64,000 bases of DNA from an uncultured Candidatus Nitrosopumilus sp. (GTDB lineage Archaea; Thermoproteota; Nitrososphaeria; Nitrososphaerales; Nitrosopumilaceae): the NCBI GenBank assembly GCA_951812655.1, contig OX638319.1:1403620-1467619 (forward strand), written 5' to 3'. The position numbers were made by a program, and so were the translations under genes. Below are positions 1 to 9,150 of this stretch, piece by piece (the first letter of the stretch is position 1; each line of letters begins with the position of its first letter). A model generated the notes under the pieces. It did no database searches. It was not told the DNA's origin and saw nothing but the letters and a program-made list of their open reading frames with translations.

Positions 1-5
1 GTCTG

Positions 6-365
6 TCACAGGTATTCAGTCAGAATAAGGATTCCAACGATTGCAAGGCCAACTGAAAACCAGAAATTTCTTTTCCTGAAGATTGAAGTTTTAGGCCTTA
101 TTTTCCTATCCTTGCTGGTCAGGATGTTTTGAAAACAGTAAAGACAGAGAATATGTTCTTCATATTTTTTTGCACCCCCATTTTTAGATACCAGTTTTTT
201 GCACTGAAAGCATTTTTCATTGTACGGTTTTTCAATTATGGCAATACAGCTACTGCATAAATTCATGTTACAATCATGCTCTTTGTAATGAGTTATTTTT
301 TCCACGTCACTTTCAGATTTATCGCATCTCTCACAATTCATATTCTCTATGCTCGAGGAATGCAT
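6..365 (-). CDS. Cys-rich zinc-binding protein with C-terminal membrane anchor
   Basis: A 119-residue protein with at least five CxxC-type pairs in the first 80 residues (CERC, CSSC, CFQC, CLYC), which suggests a double zinc-finger or treble-clef fold. One hydrophobic helix follows at about residues 100-118 (FSVGLAIVGILILTEYL), so the zinc domain would sit in the cytoplasm on a membrane anchor. I do not recognise a named family. The gene ends close to the window edge but its stop codon is inside. Function unknown. Confidence 0.6.
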   Translation of the reverse strand: MHSSSIENMNCERCDKSESDVEKITHYKEHDCNMNLCSSCIAIIEKPYNEKCFQCKKLVSKNGGAKKYEEHILCLYCFQNILTSKDRKIRPKTSIFRKRNFWFSVGLAIVGILILTEYL

Positions 366-492
366 TTATTTATTTTCGGACTTTTTTTTATTTGTGCGAT
401 CATTGCAGACAGCTTATTTTAAAATAAATATTGACGAACAGCTAATTCGCTCCAAACCTAATCTAAAAATACCCTATTTCCCAACCAAATAC

Positions 493-591
493 ATGAAGAC
501 CATGTGTAAATGCGGTTGTGAAACTCCTCTTACTGACTATGAGTATAGGAAATGGAGCGGATACAAACGAGGTCACGAACCCTTACCGTGA
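493..591 (+). CDS. 32-residue Cys-rich miniprotein
   Basis: A short ORF starting at the ATG at 493 encodes a peptide with a CKCGC knot followed by a GYKRGHEP ending. This CxCGC...GH pattern is common in small phage and archaeal zinc-knuckle peptides. A longer reading from 349 is open, but its upstream part is hydrophobic nonsense overlapping the start of the minus-strand neighbour, so the short form is preferred. The assignment is tentative. Confidence 0.35.
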   Translation: MKTMCKCGCETPLTDYEYRKWSGYKRGHEPLP

Positions 592-755
592 TTAGTTTCG
601 CCATAAATCGGGACTTGTTAATTTTAAAAACATGCTCAAGGAGTCAACCGGACATAACATTTTGAAAAAACCTAAGGAGCAAAGGTGCATACGTCATCAG
701 AGACATCCATCAGATCGTCATCGGAAAAATACCAGTGGTGCAGTATTGCTCACAA

Positions 756-1238
756 TTACTTGTCAACGACAACGTGAGCAAATTTTGAAGAGGATGACGT
801 CAGAAATTTTCTCAATTCCACATTCTGCTCGTCAAGGGGAGTATTTTCCCAAATTTTAAACTGGTTAAATTTTGCAAGATGGTAAAAAAGATCCTTGTCC
901 TCGTCACTAAATTCATCATGTCCTTTTTTGTTGATTTTTCCGCGTCTACGCAATACACCTTGGCTTCCTTGAGATTCTTCTTGATATTCAATGATGATTT
1001 TGTTCTTAAAATCAATCAAATCGGGTACAAACTGACGAAACCCCTTCTTCCTGTAATCATCAGCCTGTTCTTCAGTTAGCGAGGGGACTTTTTTCCAAGT
1101 CCCAAACTCATCAATCACAATTCTGGTCTTGCCTTCCTTCGTGTCAGTGTCAACGACAAAATTGTAATGGTTTTTCTCATCAAATTCTTCTATCTGCTGC
1201 TTTATGAAAAACAGCTTTTCAAGATCTTGAGTGCCCAA
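756..1238 (-). CDS. Putative PD-(D/E)XK-type endonuclease-like protein
   Basis: A 160-residue protein. The central stretch has PDLIDF, then IIIEYQEE about ten residues later, then GHDEFSDEDKD before an aromatic segment FNQFKIWENT. This order (PD...ExxE, then a GHDxxxDxxKD block and a final beta-strand) resembles small Vsr/DUF559-like nucleases of the PD-(D/E)XK fold, with D and E as candidate metal ligands. That is pattern resemblance only. It is a single-gene unit followed by an unrelated regulator. It could instead be a homing-type or repair nuclease. Confidence 0.4.
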   Translation of the reverse strand: MGTQDLEKLFFIKQQIEEFDEKNHYNFVVDTDTKEGKTRIVIDEFGTWKKVPSLTEEQADDYRKKGFRQFVPDLIDFKNKIIIEYQEESQGSQGVLRRRGKINKKGHDEFSDEDKDLFYHLAKFNQFKIWENTPLDEQNVELRKFLTSSSSKFAHVVVDK

Positions 1239-1309
1239 GAATTAATTAACAAACCAGGGTATTTGACCAGAAGGTTATCACACAATAAAGATTTGATCTC
1301 CAGAAGGGA

Positions 1310-1867
1310 TCATTCCATCATCTTCAAAGTGTCTGAAGCAGTAATTATCCCCATTATCTTGGATTTTTTTGAGACCAAGATGCATTTGGAATATCTGATT
1401 AACGGGACCAACACGTTTGCCGGGGTATCCCAATCCACAATAGGGGGAACAGGTTCCATGGTATCCTCCAACTTGGACTTTTTTAATTCGGTCTCACCAA
1501 GATCTGCCAGATGCTTTACGATGCCATCCTCAGAGACCATTCCGACCACATCAGAATCGTCAAAAACTGGAATTTGACTTATAGAAGACTGGTGCATTTT
1601 TTTAATTGCGTCATGAAGTGTGTTTGCAGGCCTTAGCTTTACGATTTCAGTGCTACAGAAGTCTCCAGCGGTGTGCGAAGAAGACTCGCCTTCCAGCTTT
1701 GTAAGATTCTCGAAGATCTTCTTGGCCGTCTCGTAACTGGGCTGACTCCTTCCAGATTCAATTTGGTTTATCATTGACGTACTCACCCCAGTCATGCTTG
1801 CGAGTTTTTTTTGAGTGATTCCGATTTTTAATCGGATTTGTTTGATAGAGTCTATTCTCGGCAGCAA
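1310..1867 (-). CDS. HTH-CBS transcriptional regulator
   Basis: A 185-residue protein. Residues about 8-60 form an XRE/Cro-type helix-turn-helix (IGITQKKLASMTGVSTSMIN, then QIESGRSQPSYETAKKI). Residues about 68-185 form a CBS pair with the usual IPVFDDSDVVGMVSEDGIVKH and ILVSKKSKIMGIITASDTLK patterns. This is the widespread archaeal HTH-CBS architecture, in which the CBS pair senses an adenosyl ligand. The target is unknown. The next gene downstream on the other side is PPDK, but a 280-bp gap separates them, so co-regulation is not implied. Confidence 0.85.
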   Translation of the reverse strand: MLPRIDSIKQIRLKIGITQKKLASMTGVSTSMINQIESGRSQPSYETAKKIFENLTKLEGESSSHTAGDFCSTEIVKLRPANTLHDAIKKMHQSSISQIPVFDDSDVVGMVSEDGIVKHLADLGETELKKSKLEDTMEPVPPIVDWDTPANVLVPLIRYSKCILVSKKSKIMGIITASDTLKMME

Positions 1868-2149
1868 GACGCATTCCTACAATTCCCATGTTTAAAAAAT
1901 TTGTTTTCAGGCAGATTGGAGTATCCACAATGTTTACAAAAACTTGTTTTTGGTTTCGATGTTCGTCGCATAGATTCAGAGAATTTCGCAGCAGAGAATC
2001 TTGGCAGAATTTATCTTTTATGCAAAAAGATGGAGTTTCGTGTTGAAAATATTTCAAAACCAATTAACAAAGACTAAAACGGAATTTTATCAGAAAGGAA
2101 AGCGCGATTGATCAACAACATGCTCAAGACAGACACAAGACGGAATAGT

Positions 2150-4840
2150 CTATTTCTTCTTTGTTTTTGACTTTGATTTTGTCTTTTTTGGTTGTTCGAT
2201 TGCTGCTTGCGCTGCTGCCACAATTGCGATAGGGATTCTGTGCGGAGATGCACTGACATAGCTAAGACCCTCGCCATGACAGAATTTTATAGAGCTCGGA
2301 TCACCGCCGTGTTCACCGCATATTCCGACCTCCATGTTTGGTCTCAGGCCCCTACCTGCGGCAACTCCAATTTTGATCAAACTGCCAACGCCGTTGACGT
2401 CAATTGATTGGAACGGGTTTCTTTCAAGCAATTCCTTTTCCATGTATTCTGGAAGGAATTTACCCTCGACGTCCTCTCTACTGAAACTAAATGTTCCCTG
2501 CGTAAGATCATTCGTACCAAAGCTGAAGAATTCAGCTGTAGTGGCAAGTTCGTTGGCGGTAAGTGCCGCCCTTACAACTTCAATCATGGTTCCAAAGTTA
2601 ATTTTCAATTTCATTTTGTGTTTTGCTTCTGTTTCTTTCTTGATTGAATCGTAGATTTTTTTGATGTGGTTTAGTTCTGCAATACTACTGATTTGAGGAA
2701 TCATGATTTGTGGATGCGCCTTGACTTTCTTCTTTGTCAACTCCACTAGTGCGTCAAATACGGATCTAATCTGCATCTCATATATTTCGGGATAGGTGAT
2801 TCCAACTCTTACACCACGGTGTCCCATCATAGGGTTAATTTCTGCCAGCTCTCGTGCTCTTTTTAAGACAACTTTGGCTTTGTTGACCTCAGCATCATCC
2901 CCGTCGGATTCCAGTTTCTGAATCTTTTCAACCAACTCCTCAGGATTAGGCAAGAATTCGTGTAAAGGAGGATCCAATAATCTAATCGTTACCTCATAGC
3001 CTTCCATGGCCTGAAGAATTTCAATAAAGTCACTCTTTTGTAACTGCCCCAGCTTGTTTAAGATCTTGTTTCTCTCTTCGATATTTTCAGCCATGATCAT
3101 TTCTACAAACAAGTTAATCCTGTCACTGCCATTGAACATCCTTTCCGTTCTGCACAAGCCAATTCCCTGACCGCCAAATCTCCTTGCAAGTTTTGCCCCT
3201 TCTGGAGTATCCGCATTAGCTCGAATTCCCAATGTCTTGACCTTCTGCGCCCAAGAAAGAATTTGCTCAAAGTCTTTTGTCATTTTTGGCTCAACAGTTG
3301 GAATTTCTCCGACATATACCGTGCCTGCACTTCCGTCAATAGATATCACATCACCCTCGTTAATTGTCACCCCGTTTGCAGTACCGGATGAATCATCGTA
3401 ATTGATCTTTAATTCAGGACAGCCCACAATGCACGGCTTGCCCATGCCTCTGGATACGATTGCAGCATGAGAGGACTTGCCACCCAAACTAGTCAAAATC
3501 CCTTCAGATGAGAAGAACGCAGGAACGTCTTCAGGCTTCGTTTCCTTTCTAACAAGAATGACTTTTTTTCCGGACTCGCCTAGTTCGATTGCCTTCTTGA
3601 CATCAAACACCACGATTCCACTTGCAGCACCCGGAGAGGCGGCAATTCCTTTTGCCAACAACTTGAAATCTTGGACTTTTGATTCATCCATGGTTCTGTG
3701 CAATAGAGCCTCAAGTTGCTGTGCGGGTATTCGGGTTAGCGCCTTGTTTCTGTCAATGAGCTTTTCTTTTACCATATCTACAGATGTCTTAACCAATGCC
3801 GATGCGCTCATCTTTGCAGTTCTGGTTTGCAGCAAGTAGAACTTTCCTTGCTCAATAGTAAATTCAATATCCTGAGGTTCTCTGAAATGCTTTTCCAATT
3901 TTGCACAGGCATTACTCAATTCCTTGTGGGATTTCGGCATGTCTTTTTTCAGCAACTCTATACTCATTCCGGTTCGTACACCGGCAACGACATCTTCGCC
4001 CTGCGCATTAATCAAATATTCACCCTCTATCTCCTTCTTTCCGTTGTGACCGTTTCTTGTGAAGACAACACCGGTCGCACTATCATCGCCCATATTCCCG
4101 AACACCATTGCAACGACATTCACCGCAGTTCCATTTGCAATGTCTTTTGTAATGTTATTTTTTTCACGATAAACTATTGCCCTTTCACCCATCCAGCTTT
4201 TGAAAACAGCCTCTATTGACAAAATCAGCTGCTCATCTGGAGAGTCAGGGAATTTTCTTTTAGTATGGCCCTCACAGATTTTTTTGTATTCTGATACTAT
4301 CACTTTCAAGGATTCTACGCTGAGTTTACTATCATCAGACACGCCTTGCTTGGTTTTTGCAGAATCCAACACCTCATCAAACTTCTCATCATTTACACCA
4401 AAAACAACTTTGCCAAATAACTGAATGAACCGCCTATACGAATCCCATGAAAACCGAGGATTTTTTGTCTGTACTGCAAATCCTTCAACAGTTTTCTCAT
4501 TCAATCCCAAATTCAAAATCGTATCCATCATTCCAGGCATCGAAATCGCAGCGCCAGAACGAACAGAGACCAGCAACGGGTTTTTTGTAGAATTCCATTT
4601 CTTACCTGTCTTTTTCTCCATTTTTTTGATATTTTTCATGACTGCAGGCATTACATCTTTGGGAAGTTTCCTGCCGTTATCATAATAGTTGTTACAAACT
4701 TCTGTGGTGATCGTAAAACCTGGAGGTACCGGCAGTTTTAATCGAGTCATCTCACTAAGTCCTGCACCCTTTCCACCCAGAAGCATTCTCTTCTTACTGT
4801 CTGCTTCTTCGAATGCATAAACCGGTTTGTTTTTTGCCAT
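2150..4840 (-). CDS. ppdK: Pyruvate, phosphate dikinase
   Basis: An 896-residue enzyme interconverting pyruvate + ATP + Pi and phosphoenolpyruvate + AMP + PPi; in these autotrophs it most likely makes PEP for gluconeogenesis. The N-terminal ATP-grasp domain begins GGKGAGLSEMTRLKLPVPPG. The phospho-carrier loop is TSLGGKSSHAAIVSRGMGKP with catalytic His near residue 458. The C-terminal PEP-binding barrel ends with GICGEHGGDPSSIKF, carrying the catalytic Cys. Length matches the family. The Lys/Ser tail (KTKSKSKTKKK) is a lineage-specific extension. TpiA lies 27 bp upstream on the same strand, consistent with a carbon-metabolism unit. Confidence 0.97.
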   Translation of the reverse strand: MAKNKPVYAFEEADSKKRMLLGGKGAGLSEMTRLKLPVPPGFTITTEVCNNYYDNGRKLPKDVMPAVMKNIKKMEKKTGKKWNSTKNPLLVSVRSGAAISMPGMMDTILNLGLNEKTVEGFAVQTKNPRFSWDSYRRFIQLFGKVVFGVNDEKFDEVLDSAKTKQGVSDDSKLSVESLKVIVSEYKKICEGHTKRKFPDSPDEQLILSIEAVFKSWMGERAIVYREKNNITKDIANGTAVNVVAMVFGNMGDDSATGVVFTRNGHNGKKEIEGEYLINAQGEDVVAGVRTGMSIELLKKDMPKSHKELSNACAKLEKHFREPQDIEFTIEQGKFYLLQTRTAKMSASALVKTSVDMVKEKLIDRNKALTRIPAQQLEALLHRTMDESKVQDFKLLAKGIAASPGAASGIVVFDVKKAIELGESGKKVILVRKETKPEDVPAFFSSEGILTSLGGKSSHAAIVSRGMGKPCIVGCPELKINYDDSSGTANGVTINEGDVISIDGSAGTVYVGEIPTVEPKMTKDFEQILSWAQKVKTLGIRANADTPEGAKLARRFGGQGIGLCRTERMFNGSDRINLFVEMIMAENIEERNKILNKLGQLQKSDFIEILQAMEGYEVTIRLLDPPLHEFLPNPEELVEKIQKLESDGDDAEVNKAKVVLKRARELAEINPMMGHRGVRVGITYPEIYEMQIRSVFDALVELTKKKVKAHPQIMIPQISSIAELNHIKKIYDSIKKETEAKHKMKLKINFGTMIEVVRAALTANELATTAEFFSFGTNDLTQGTFSFSREDVEGKFLPEYMEKELLERNPFQSIDVNGVGSLIKIGVAAGRGLRPNMEVGICGEHGGDPSSIKFCHGEGLSYVSASPHRIPIAIVAAAQAAIEQPKKTKSKSKTKKK

Positions 4841-4867
4841 GCAGAATTTGGTTATCTATTTGGCTTT

Positions 4868-5524
4868 TTAAACCAATGCCTTGGAAAATTCGGAAATGAT
4901 CTTATTCCAGCTTTTAGCTTTGATAATTCCACTTGCAACTAAGATGCCTTCTGATCCCAACTCTGATGCTTTTGCAACATCCTCGCCGGATACGATACCT
5001 GCACCACACAGCAGCTTGGTCTTGTTTTTTGAATCGTTTACGGCTTTTGCTGCTTTTGCAATCAATTCAGGCTTTTCTGTAGAAACGGCTTTTCCAGATC
5101 CGATTAGCTCCGGAGGTTCAATTGCAATGTAATCAGGATTGAGTTTGAGATATTTTTTGACTTCGGCCACATCCTTTACACATAGGATCGAAATCATCTT
5201 TAGTTCGCTCAACTTTGAAACTAGCTTTTCAATATCCTTGCTAGGAATTCTATGTTCGCTGTGATTTATCAGAGAGCCATTTACTTTTGATTTTTTTAGC
5301 AGCTCTGGAACAATGAATCCGGTTGTGCTTCCAACTTTAGAATCATCCACGTGTTGAGCAAGAATTGGAATGGAGCTGTTTGACACCAAACCGATGAGAT
5401 GTTGTGGCGGTGAAATTGCGATTTTTACCTTGTATTTTTTAGAAACCTTTTCGGCAATTTTTACAAATTTAATTATTTTGTCTCCAGATATTTCCTCATA
5501 GTTTTTGCAGTTAATTACAAACAT
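4868..5524 (-). CDS. tpiA: Triosephosphate isomerase (archaeal type)
   Basis: A 218-residue TIM barrel, the short archaeal form. It starts MFVINCKNY (substrate-binding N and K). It has the electrophilic His segment NHSEHR, the catalytic Glu in AIEPPELIGSG, and the phosphate loop LCGAGIVSGED. It interconverts DHAP and glyceraldehyde-3-phosphate in glycolysis/gluconeogenesis. It lies just upstream of ppdK on the same strand and is probably cotranscribed with it. Confidence 0.96.
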   Translation of the reverse strand: MFVINCKNYEEISGDKIIKFVKIAEKVSKKYKVKIAISPPQHLIGLVSNSSIPILAQHVDDSKVGSTTGFIVPELLKKSKVNGSLINHSEHRIPSKDIEKLVSKLSELKMISILCVKDVAEVKKYLKLNPDYIAIEPPELIGSGKAVSTEKPELIAKAAKAVNDSKNKTKLLCGAGIVSGEDVAKASELGSEGILVASGIIKAKSWNKIISEFSKALV

Positions 5525-5599
5525 GATTGCAACTAAAAACCACTATTTTATAACCTATTGTAAAATCTCGGATTTTCAAACAGATGTGTTTTCAAGGAT

Positions 5600-5884
5600 T
5601 TACTCAGTTTTTAGCTGAACATCATACATTCTTTTCATCCCCAACACAATCATCATCAAGACGATTGCGGCGATGTTTGTGCCTATGATGAACACGTCAG
5701 ACACTATGATTCCGTAAATCAGCCATAAAATTGCGCCTGCGGAGATGAATATCATGAGGAATTTGGACACGTCCTTTAGGCTTTTTGTCTTGTATCCCTT
5801 GTAGATTTGTTCAACCCATCCAGTGAGGATCAATATTCCTGCAGCTACACCCAATATGGTGAGCAACGTTCCATCAACTTCCAT
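5600..5884 (-). CDS. SemiSWEET / PQ-loop family membrane protein
   Basis: A 94-residue protein with three transmembrane helices (residues about 7-25, 41-60 and 66-84) and the short cytoplasmic loop EQIYKGYKTKSLKDVSKFL typical of SemiSWEETs. This family forms dimers that carry small sugars or other solutes. The gene starts 6 bp downstream of the polB stop codon on the same strand. Substrate unknown. Confidence 0.75.
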   Translation of the reverse strand: MEVDGTLLTILGVAAGILILTGWVEQIYKGYKTKSLKDVSKFLMIFISAGAILWLIYGIIVSDVFIIGTNIAAIVLMMIVLGMKRMYDVQLKTE

Positions 5885-5890
5885 AACATG

Positions 5891-8446
5891 CTAGCTCCAA
5901 AAGAATTCGTCCAATCCCGTTTGTTTGGGCTTTCCCAACATCGTGTCAAAATCCAAATCCATCGACGATGTGATTTGTTCCAATGTAGACTCCATGAATT
6001 CCATGTATTTCTTTGAGTCAATTTCATCTTTCCTTGCAAGCTCCACAGGCTTTACTCCGGGTTTGTTCAGAATTTTGATGAAAGAAATTTTATCACCTTT
6101 CTTAATTTCCCTAATAGACTCCAATTGTTTTGCGGCCCTAATGTGTTGAGGAATTGTTTTGACATATTCTGAAGGCGCCTTGCTTAGCATCACGTTAAAT
6201 GTCAAATCCTCCAACGGAATTTCTTTAGCTTCAACTTGTTTACCGCAGATGGAAATCTTTTCAGATATTTGCTGCTTTGCCTTTACAAAATCATCCATGG
6301 TCTGAACCTTGGATAAGATTTCGATGAGTTCGTAAAATAATTTTTTGATGAATGCCGGAGTATGTGATTTTTTTCCAGTCAATCCCTTTACATCAACCTT
6401 GCCAGAATTTGTCACTCCCAGATAGTTTTTCTTCCGGTTACTCAATACACAGTAGCGATACGTTTTGTCAATTTCCAAATCAACCCCATGATCCTTTTTT
6501 GCTTGCTCTATTACAAGTTGAATTTGTTCTTGTGTGGGCTTTTTAAGAAAAAGCGAGTCAGTGTCACCGTATAAGACTTCAATCCCACTATCTTCACATT
6601 TCTTAATCGTCTCCAAAATCGTGTACCTTCCAATTGCAGTGGTTGCTTCTGCCACAGGTAGAAAATACAATGGGAATATTTCTGCACCCATTACACCGTA
6701 GCTTGCATTTAAAATTACCTTCAGGGCCTGACTGACTACGGTATACTGTTGCCTTTGATCATCAGTCAGAGTTTCTTTTTTCGATAAGCTCTTGTAGTAG
6801 TTGACTCTCAGGTCTCGCAACGAACCGATTATCAGCGATGTAAGACCGTTTTTCTTGGAACATGCCCAGTGATTGGTTTGAGGAATGAGATCTTTTTTGC
6901 ATTCTTCGTGAACACATCTTACCGTCTCATATGACAGGTTTCTTACCTTGATTATACTGGGATACAGGCTAGCAAAGTCCATAACGACCACATCGAAATG
7001 GATTCCCTCCTTAGGTTCCACAACCAGGCCGCCTCGATATTTTTTGTCTTTGATTACGGCATCAGACATAACTCCTTCGGATCTTCTTTGCAGCTCTTCT
7101 CGTTTTGGAATTATGCAGTTTCGCCTTCTGTGCTCATAGTACAGCAAACTTCGAATCCATTGGGAGACGCCGAGTCTGGCGATGTCATCCATTGGCATCC
7201 TCCCTATCCTCGCAATAATCACAAGTATGTCGATTAGCAAGTCTTTGTTGAAGCTTGTCAGCTCATAGGTCAGCAATGCATCATTGTAACAATAGTTTGC
7301 AGTTTGATACAAAGACAGTTCTGCAAAGTCCAACCCGTAGTCTATCTTTTCTTTTCCGAGCAGTGCCTTTGAGACGCTGTTTAGCGAGAAGTCGGTGTAT
7401 TTTTGACTGAATACGTAAATTTGAAATGAGCGGTTAGAAAGAATTTTGTACAAATCCAGATGAACTCCTTCTTTCAAGGTTGCCGAATCCCTCATCATGT
7501 AGAAGGGATTTTCCGAATTTTTTATTCCCAACCTCTCTGCCCGATTGTAAAGATACGGCAAGTCAAATTCGTCTCCGTTATACGTTAAAACGAATGGAAA
7601 GGTCTTGACTATTTCAAACGCATCCTCGATCATTTTTTTCTCGTCGTTGGGCTCATAGAATGTCACTTTGATGCGAGGATCTAGCTCGTTTGTTCCTTCG
7701 TTTGTCCCCTCCGTTTTGAGTACAAAGATTTGATCAAATCCGTCGGAGCCCTTCAACCCTATAGCTGTGACTTTTTTTTCTGCAAGTTTTGGATCAGGAA
7801 TCCTACCGACTACGGCTTCAACCTCAATATCTACGCTAAGTCGTTTTAGCCTTGGGATGGGTTGGTTAAGCAAATCAGCCCATTGCGAAATGAACGTCTT
7901 GAATTCTTCTGCATCTACCATGTTGTCACTGTCAACCTTATCCCATAGCAGACTCTTCAATGCCAGTTTGACCTCCCCAGAGATTTCCAAGTCATGAGGA
8001 AGTATCTTCCCGTCTTTTACCTCGTAATATTTTCCTACAATCAGCTCCCTGTCGTAAAGATACGTTTCGTAATACTTGATGTCAGATTCCCAAGTCTCTA
8101 TTTTATTTCTAATGCTTTCTCCAAAATTTCCCCCTATCGCCAGCGGGTTATCCGCAACTATTTTTGACAGTTCCACCTCTTTGTCTTTTATTAGATCATA
8201 TTTTTTGACAGAGTCAATTTTTAGCACATCGTCTCGCTCTTGAAGAAAATCCAATTCGTCTACGGACAGCCGTGAATAACAATACGGTCTATGACCAGTC
8301 TCATCATGCCATAGAATGAGTTTTTTAGATTCTGGCTCATAGAACTTCAAAACGGTGGATTTTAAGATGCTGTCATATGCTGCAGAGACCAACATTGCAG
8401 GAAGCATAGACTCAATTTTTTTACTGTCATCAACACTTGCTTGCAT
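5891..8446 (-). CDS. polB: Family-B DNA polymerase (replicative type)
   Basis: An 851-residue polymerase with an N-terminal 3'-5' exonuclease domain (LSVDIEVEA for Exo I, LTYNGDEFDLPYLYNRA for Exo II) and the three polymerase motifs: DFASLYPSII (A), KVILNASYG (B) and YGDTDSLF (C). Length and motif order fit thaumarchaeal PolB. It is distinct from the casposon-type polymerases at 41.4 and 62.1 kb. It sits directly downstream of the dCMP deaminase gene (4-bp gap), which links nucleotide supply and DNA synthesis. The C-terminus ends KPKQTGLDEFF, a PIP-box-like PCNA-binding peptide. Confidence 0.96.
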   Translation of the reverse strand: MQASVDDSKKIESMLPAMLVSAAYDSILKSTVLKFYEPESKKLILWHDETGHRPYCYSRLSVDELDFLQERDDVLKIDSVKKYDLIKDKEVELSKIVADNPLAIGGNFGESIRNKIETWESDIKYYETYLYDRELIVGKYYEVKDGKILPHDLEISGEVKLALKSLLWDKVDSDNMVDAEEFKTFISQWADLLNQPIPRLKRLSVDIEVEAVVGRIPDPKLAEKKVTAIGLKGSDGFDQIFVLKTEGTNEGTNELDPRIKVTFYEPNDEKKMIEDAFEIVKTFPFVLTYNGDEFDLPYLYNRAERLGIKNSENPFYMMRDSATLKEGVHLDLYKILSNRSFQIYVFSQKYTDFSLNSVSKALLGKEKIDYGLDFAELSLYQTANYCYNDALLTYELTSFNKDLLIDILVIIARIGRMPMDDIARLGVSQWIRSLLYYEHRRRNCIIPKREELQRRSEGVMSDAVIKDKKYRGGLVVEPKEGIHFDVVVMDFASLYPSIIKVRNLSYETVRCVHEECKKDLIPQTNHWACSKKNGLTSLIIGSLRDLRVNYYKSLSKKETLTDDQRQQYTVVSQALKVILNASYGVMGAEIFPLYFLPVAEATTAIGRYTILETIKKCEDSGIEVLYGDTDSLFLKKPTQEQIQLVIEQAKKDHGVDLEIDKTYRYCVLSNRKKNYLGVTNSGKVDVKGLTGKKSHTPAFIKKLFYELIEILSKVQTMDDFVKAKQQISEKISICGKQVEAKEIPLEDLTFNVMLSKAPSEYVKTIPQHIRAAKQLESIREIKKGDKISFIKILNKPGVKPVELARKDEIDSKKYMEFMESTLEQITSSMDLDFDTMLGKPKQTGLDEFFWS

Positions 8447-8450
8447 TTTC

Positions 8451-8978
8451 TCACACAGAATTTTCGTATTTTGCCACTAGTTCCTTTGCCCATCTCTCGA
8501 TTTTGCTTTTGTCCAGATGGATCACTTCCACACCTGCTTCCTTTAGCAGTTCGTAATCAGTTTCAGGATACACATCGAGGCAGACAAACTTTTTGATCCC
8601 TATGGTAATTGCCATTTTGGTGCATTCCAAACAGGGAACAAATGTCGTGTAAAGAATCGCACCTTCAATTCCAGCCTCAATTCCCAGTATTGCGCAGTGC
8701 ATGATGGCATTTGCTTCTGCATGATTGCACAGACACCTTTCAAGTGAGTCCCCGGATTTGACCTTCCCCTCCATTCGAAGCTGGCATCTCGTGCATCCGC
8801 CCTCAAAGCAATTTTTGATACCAGGAGGAGTCCCATTATATCCGGTAGCCAGTTGCCTGTTGTTTCTTACGATTACTGCTCCAACTTGCCGAGTCAAACA
8901 GTTTGAACGCAGTTTTGCAAGTTCTGCCTGGAGCATAAAGTACTCATTCCAGTTCGGCCGGTCAAAAGAGACTTTCAC
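8451..8978 (-). CDS. Deoxycytidylate (dCMP) deaminase family protein
   Basis: A 175-residue zinc deaminase. The signature is HAEANAIMH (His ligand and proton-shuttle Glu) followed by PCLECTKMAI (two Cys ligands), with a further Cys-rich insertion (CFEGGCTRC, CLC) typical of ComEB-type dCMP deaminases. It makes dUMP for dTTP synthesis. Its stop is 4 bp before the polB start on the same strand, so the two are probably one transcript. Confidence 0.92.
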   Translation of the reverse strand: MKVSFDRPNWNEYFMLQAELAKLRSNCLTRQVGAVIVRNNRQLATGYNGTPPGIKNCFEGGCTRCQLRMEGKVKSGDSLERCLCNHAEANAIMHCAILGIEAGIEGAILYTTFVPCLECTKMAITIGIKKFVCLDVYPETDYELLKEAGVEVIHLDKSKIERWAKELVAKYENSV

Positions 8979-9150
8979 GCAAGTGCTTGGGGGCTGTTCA
9001 ATATATGGATCACTCTAATCGAATTTGCTTGTGCGATCAAGATGCAAATCACATACATGAAAACGAAATTAATCGTACAATAATGACAAAAACACAACAT
9101 TGTACCATACGAAAGCATAAAATCGATAAATTCTGATCTCATTATGTCCA

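Noticed and set aside
632-1079. Plus-strand ORFs over the nuclease-like gene
   Set aside because: No conserved motifs, low-quality hydrophobic composition, and overlap with a better minus-strand ORF.
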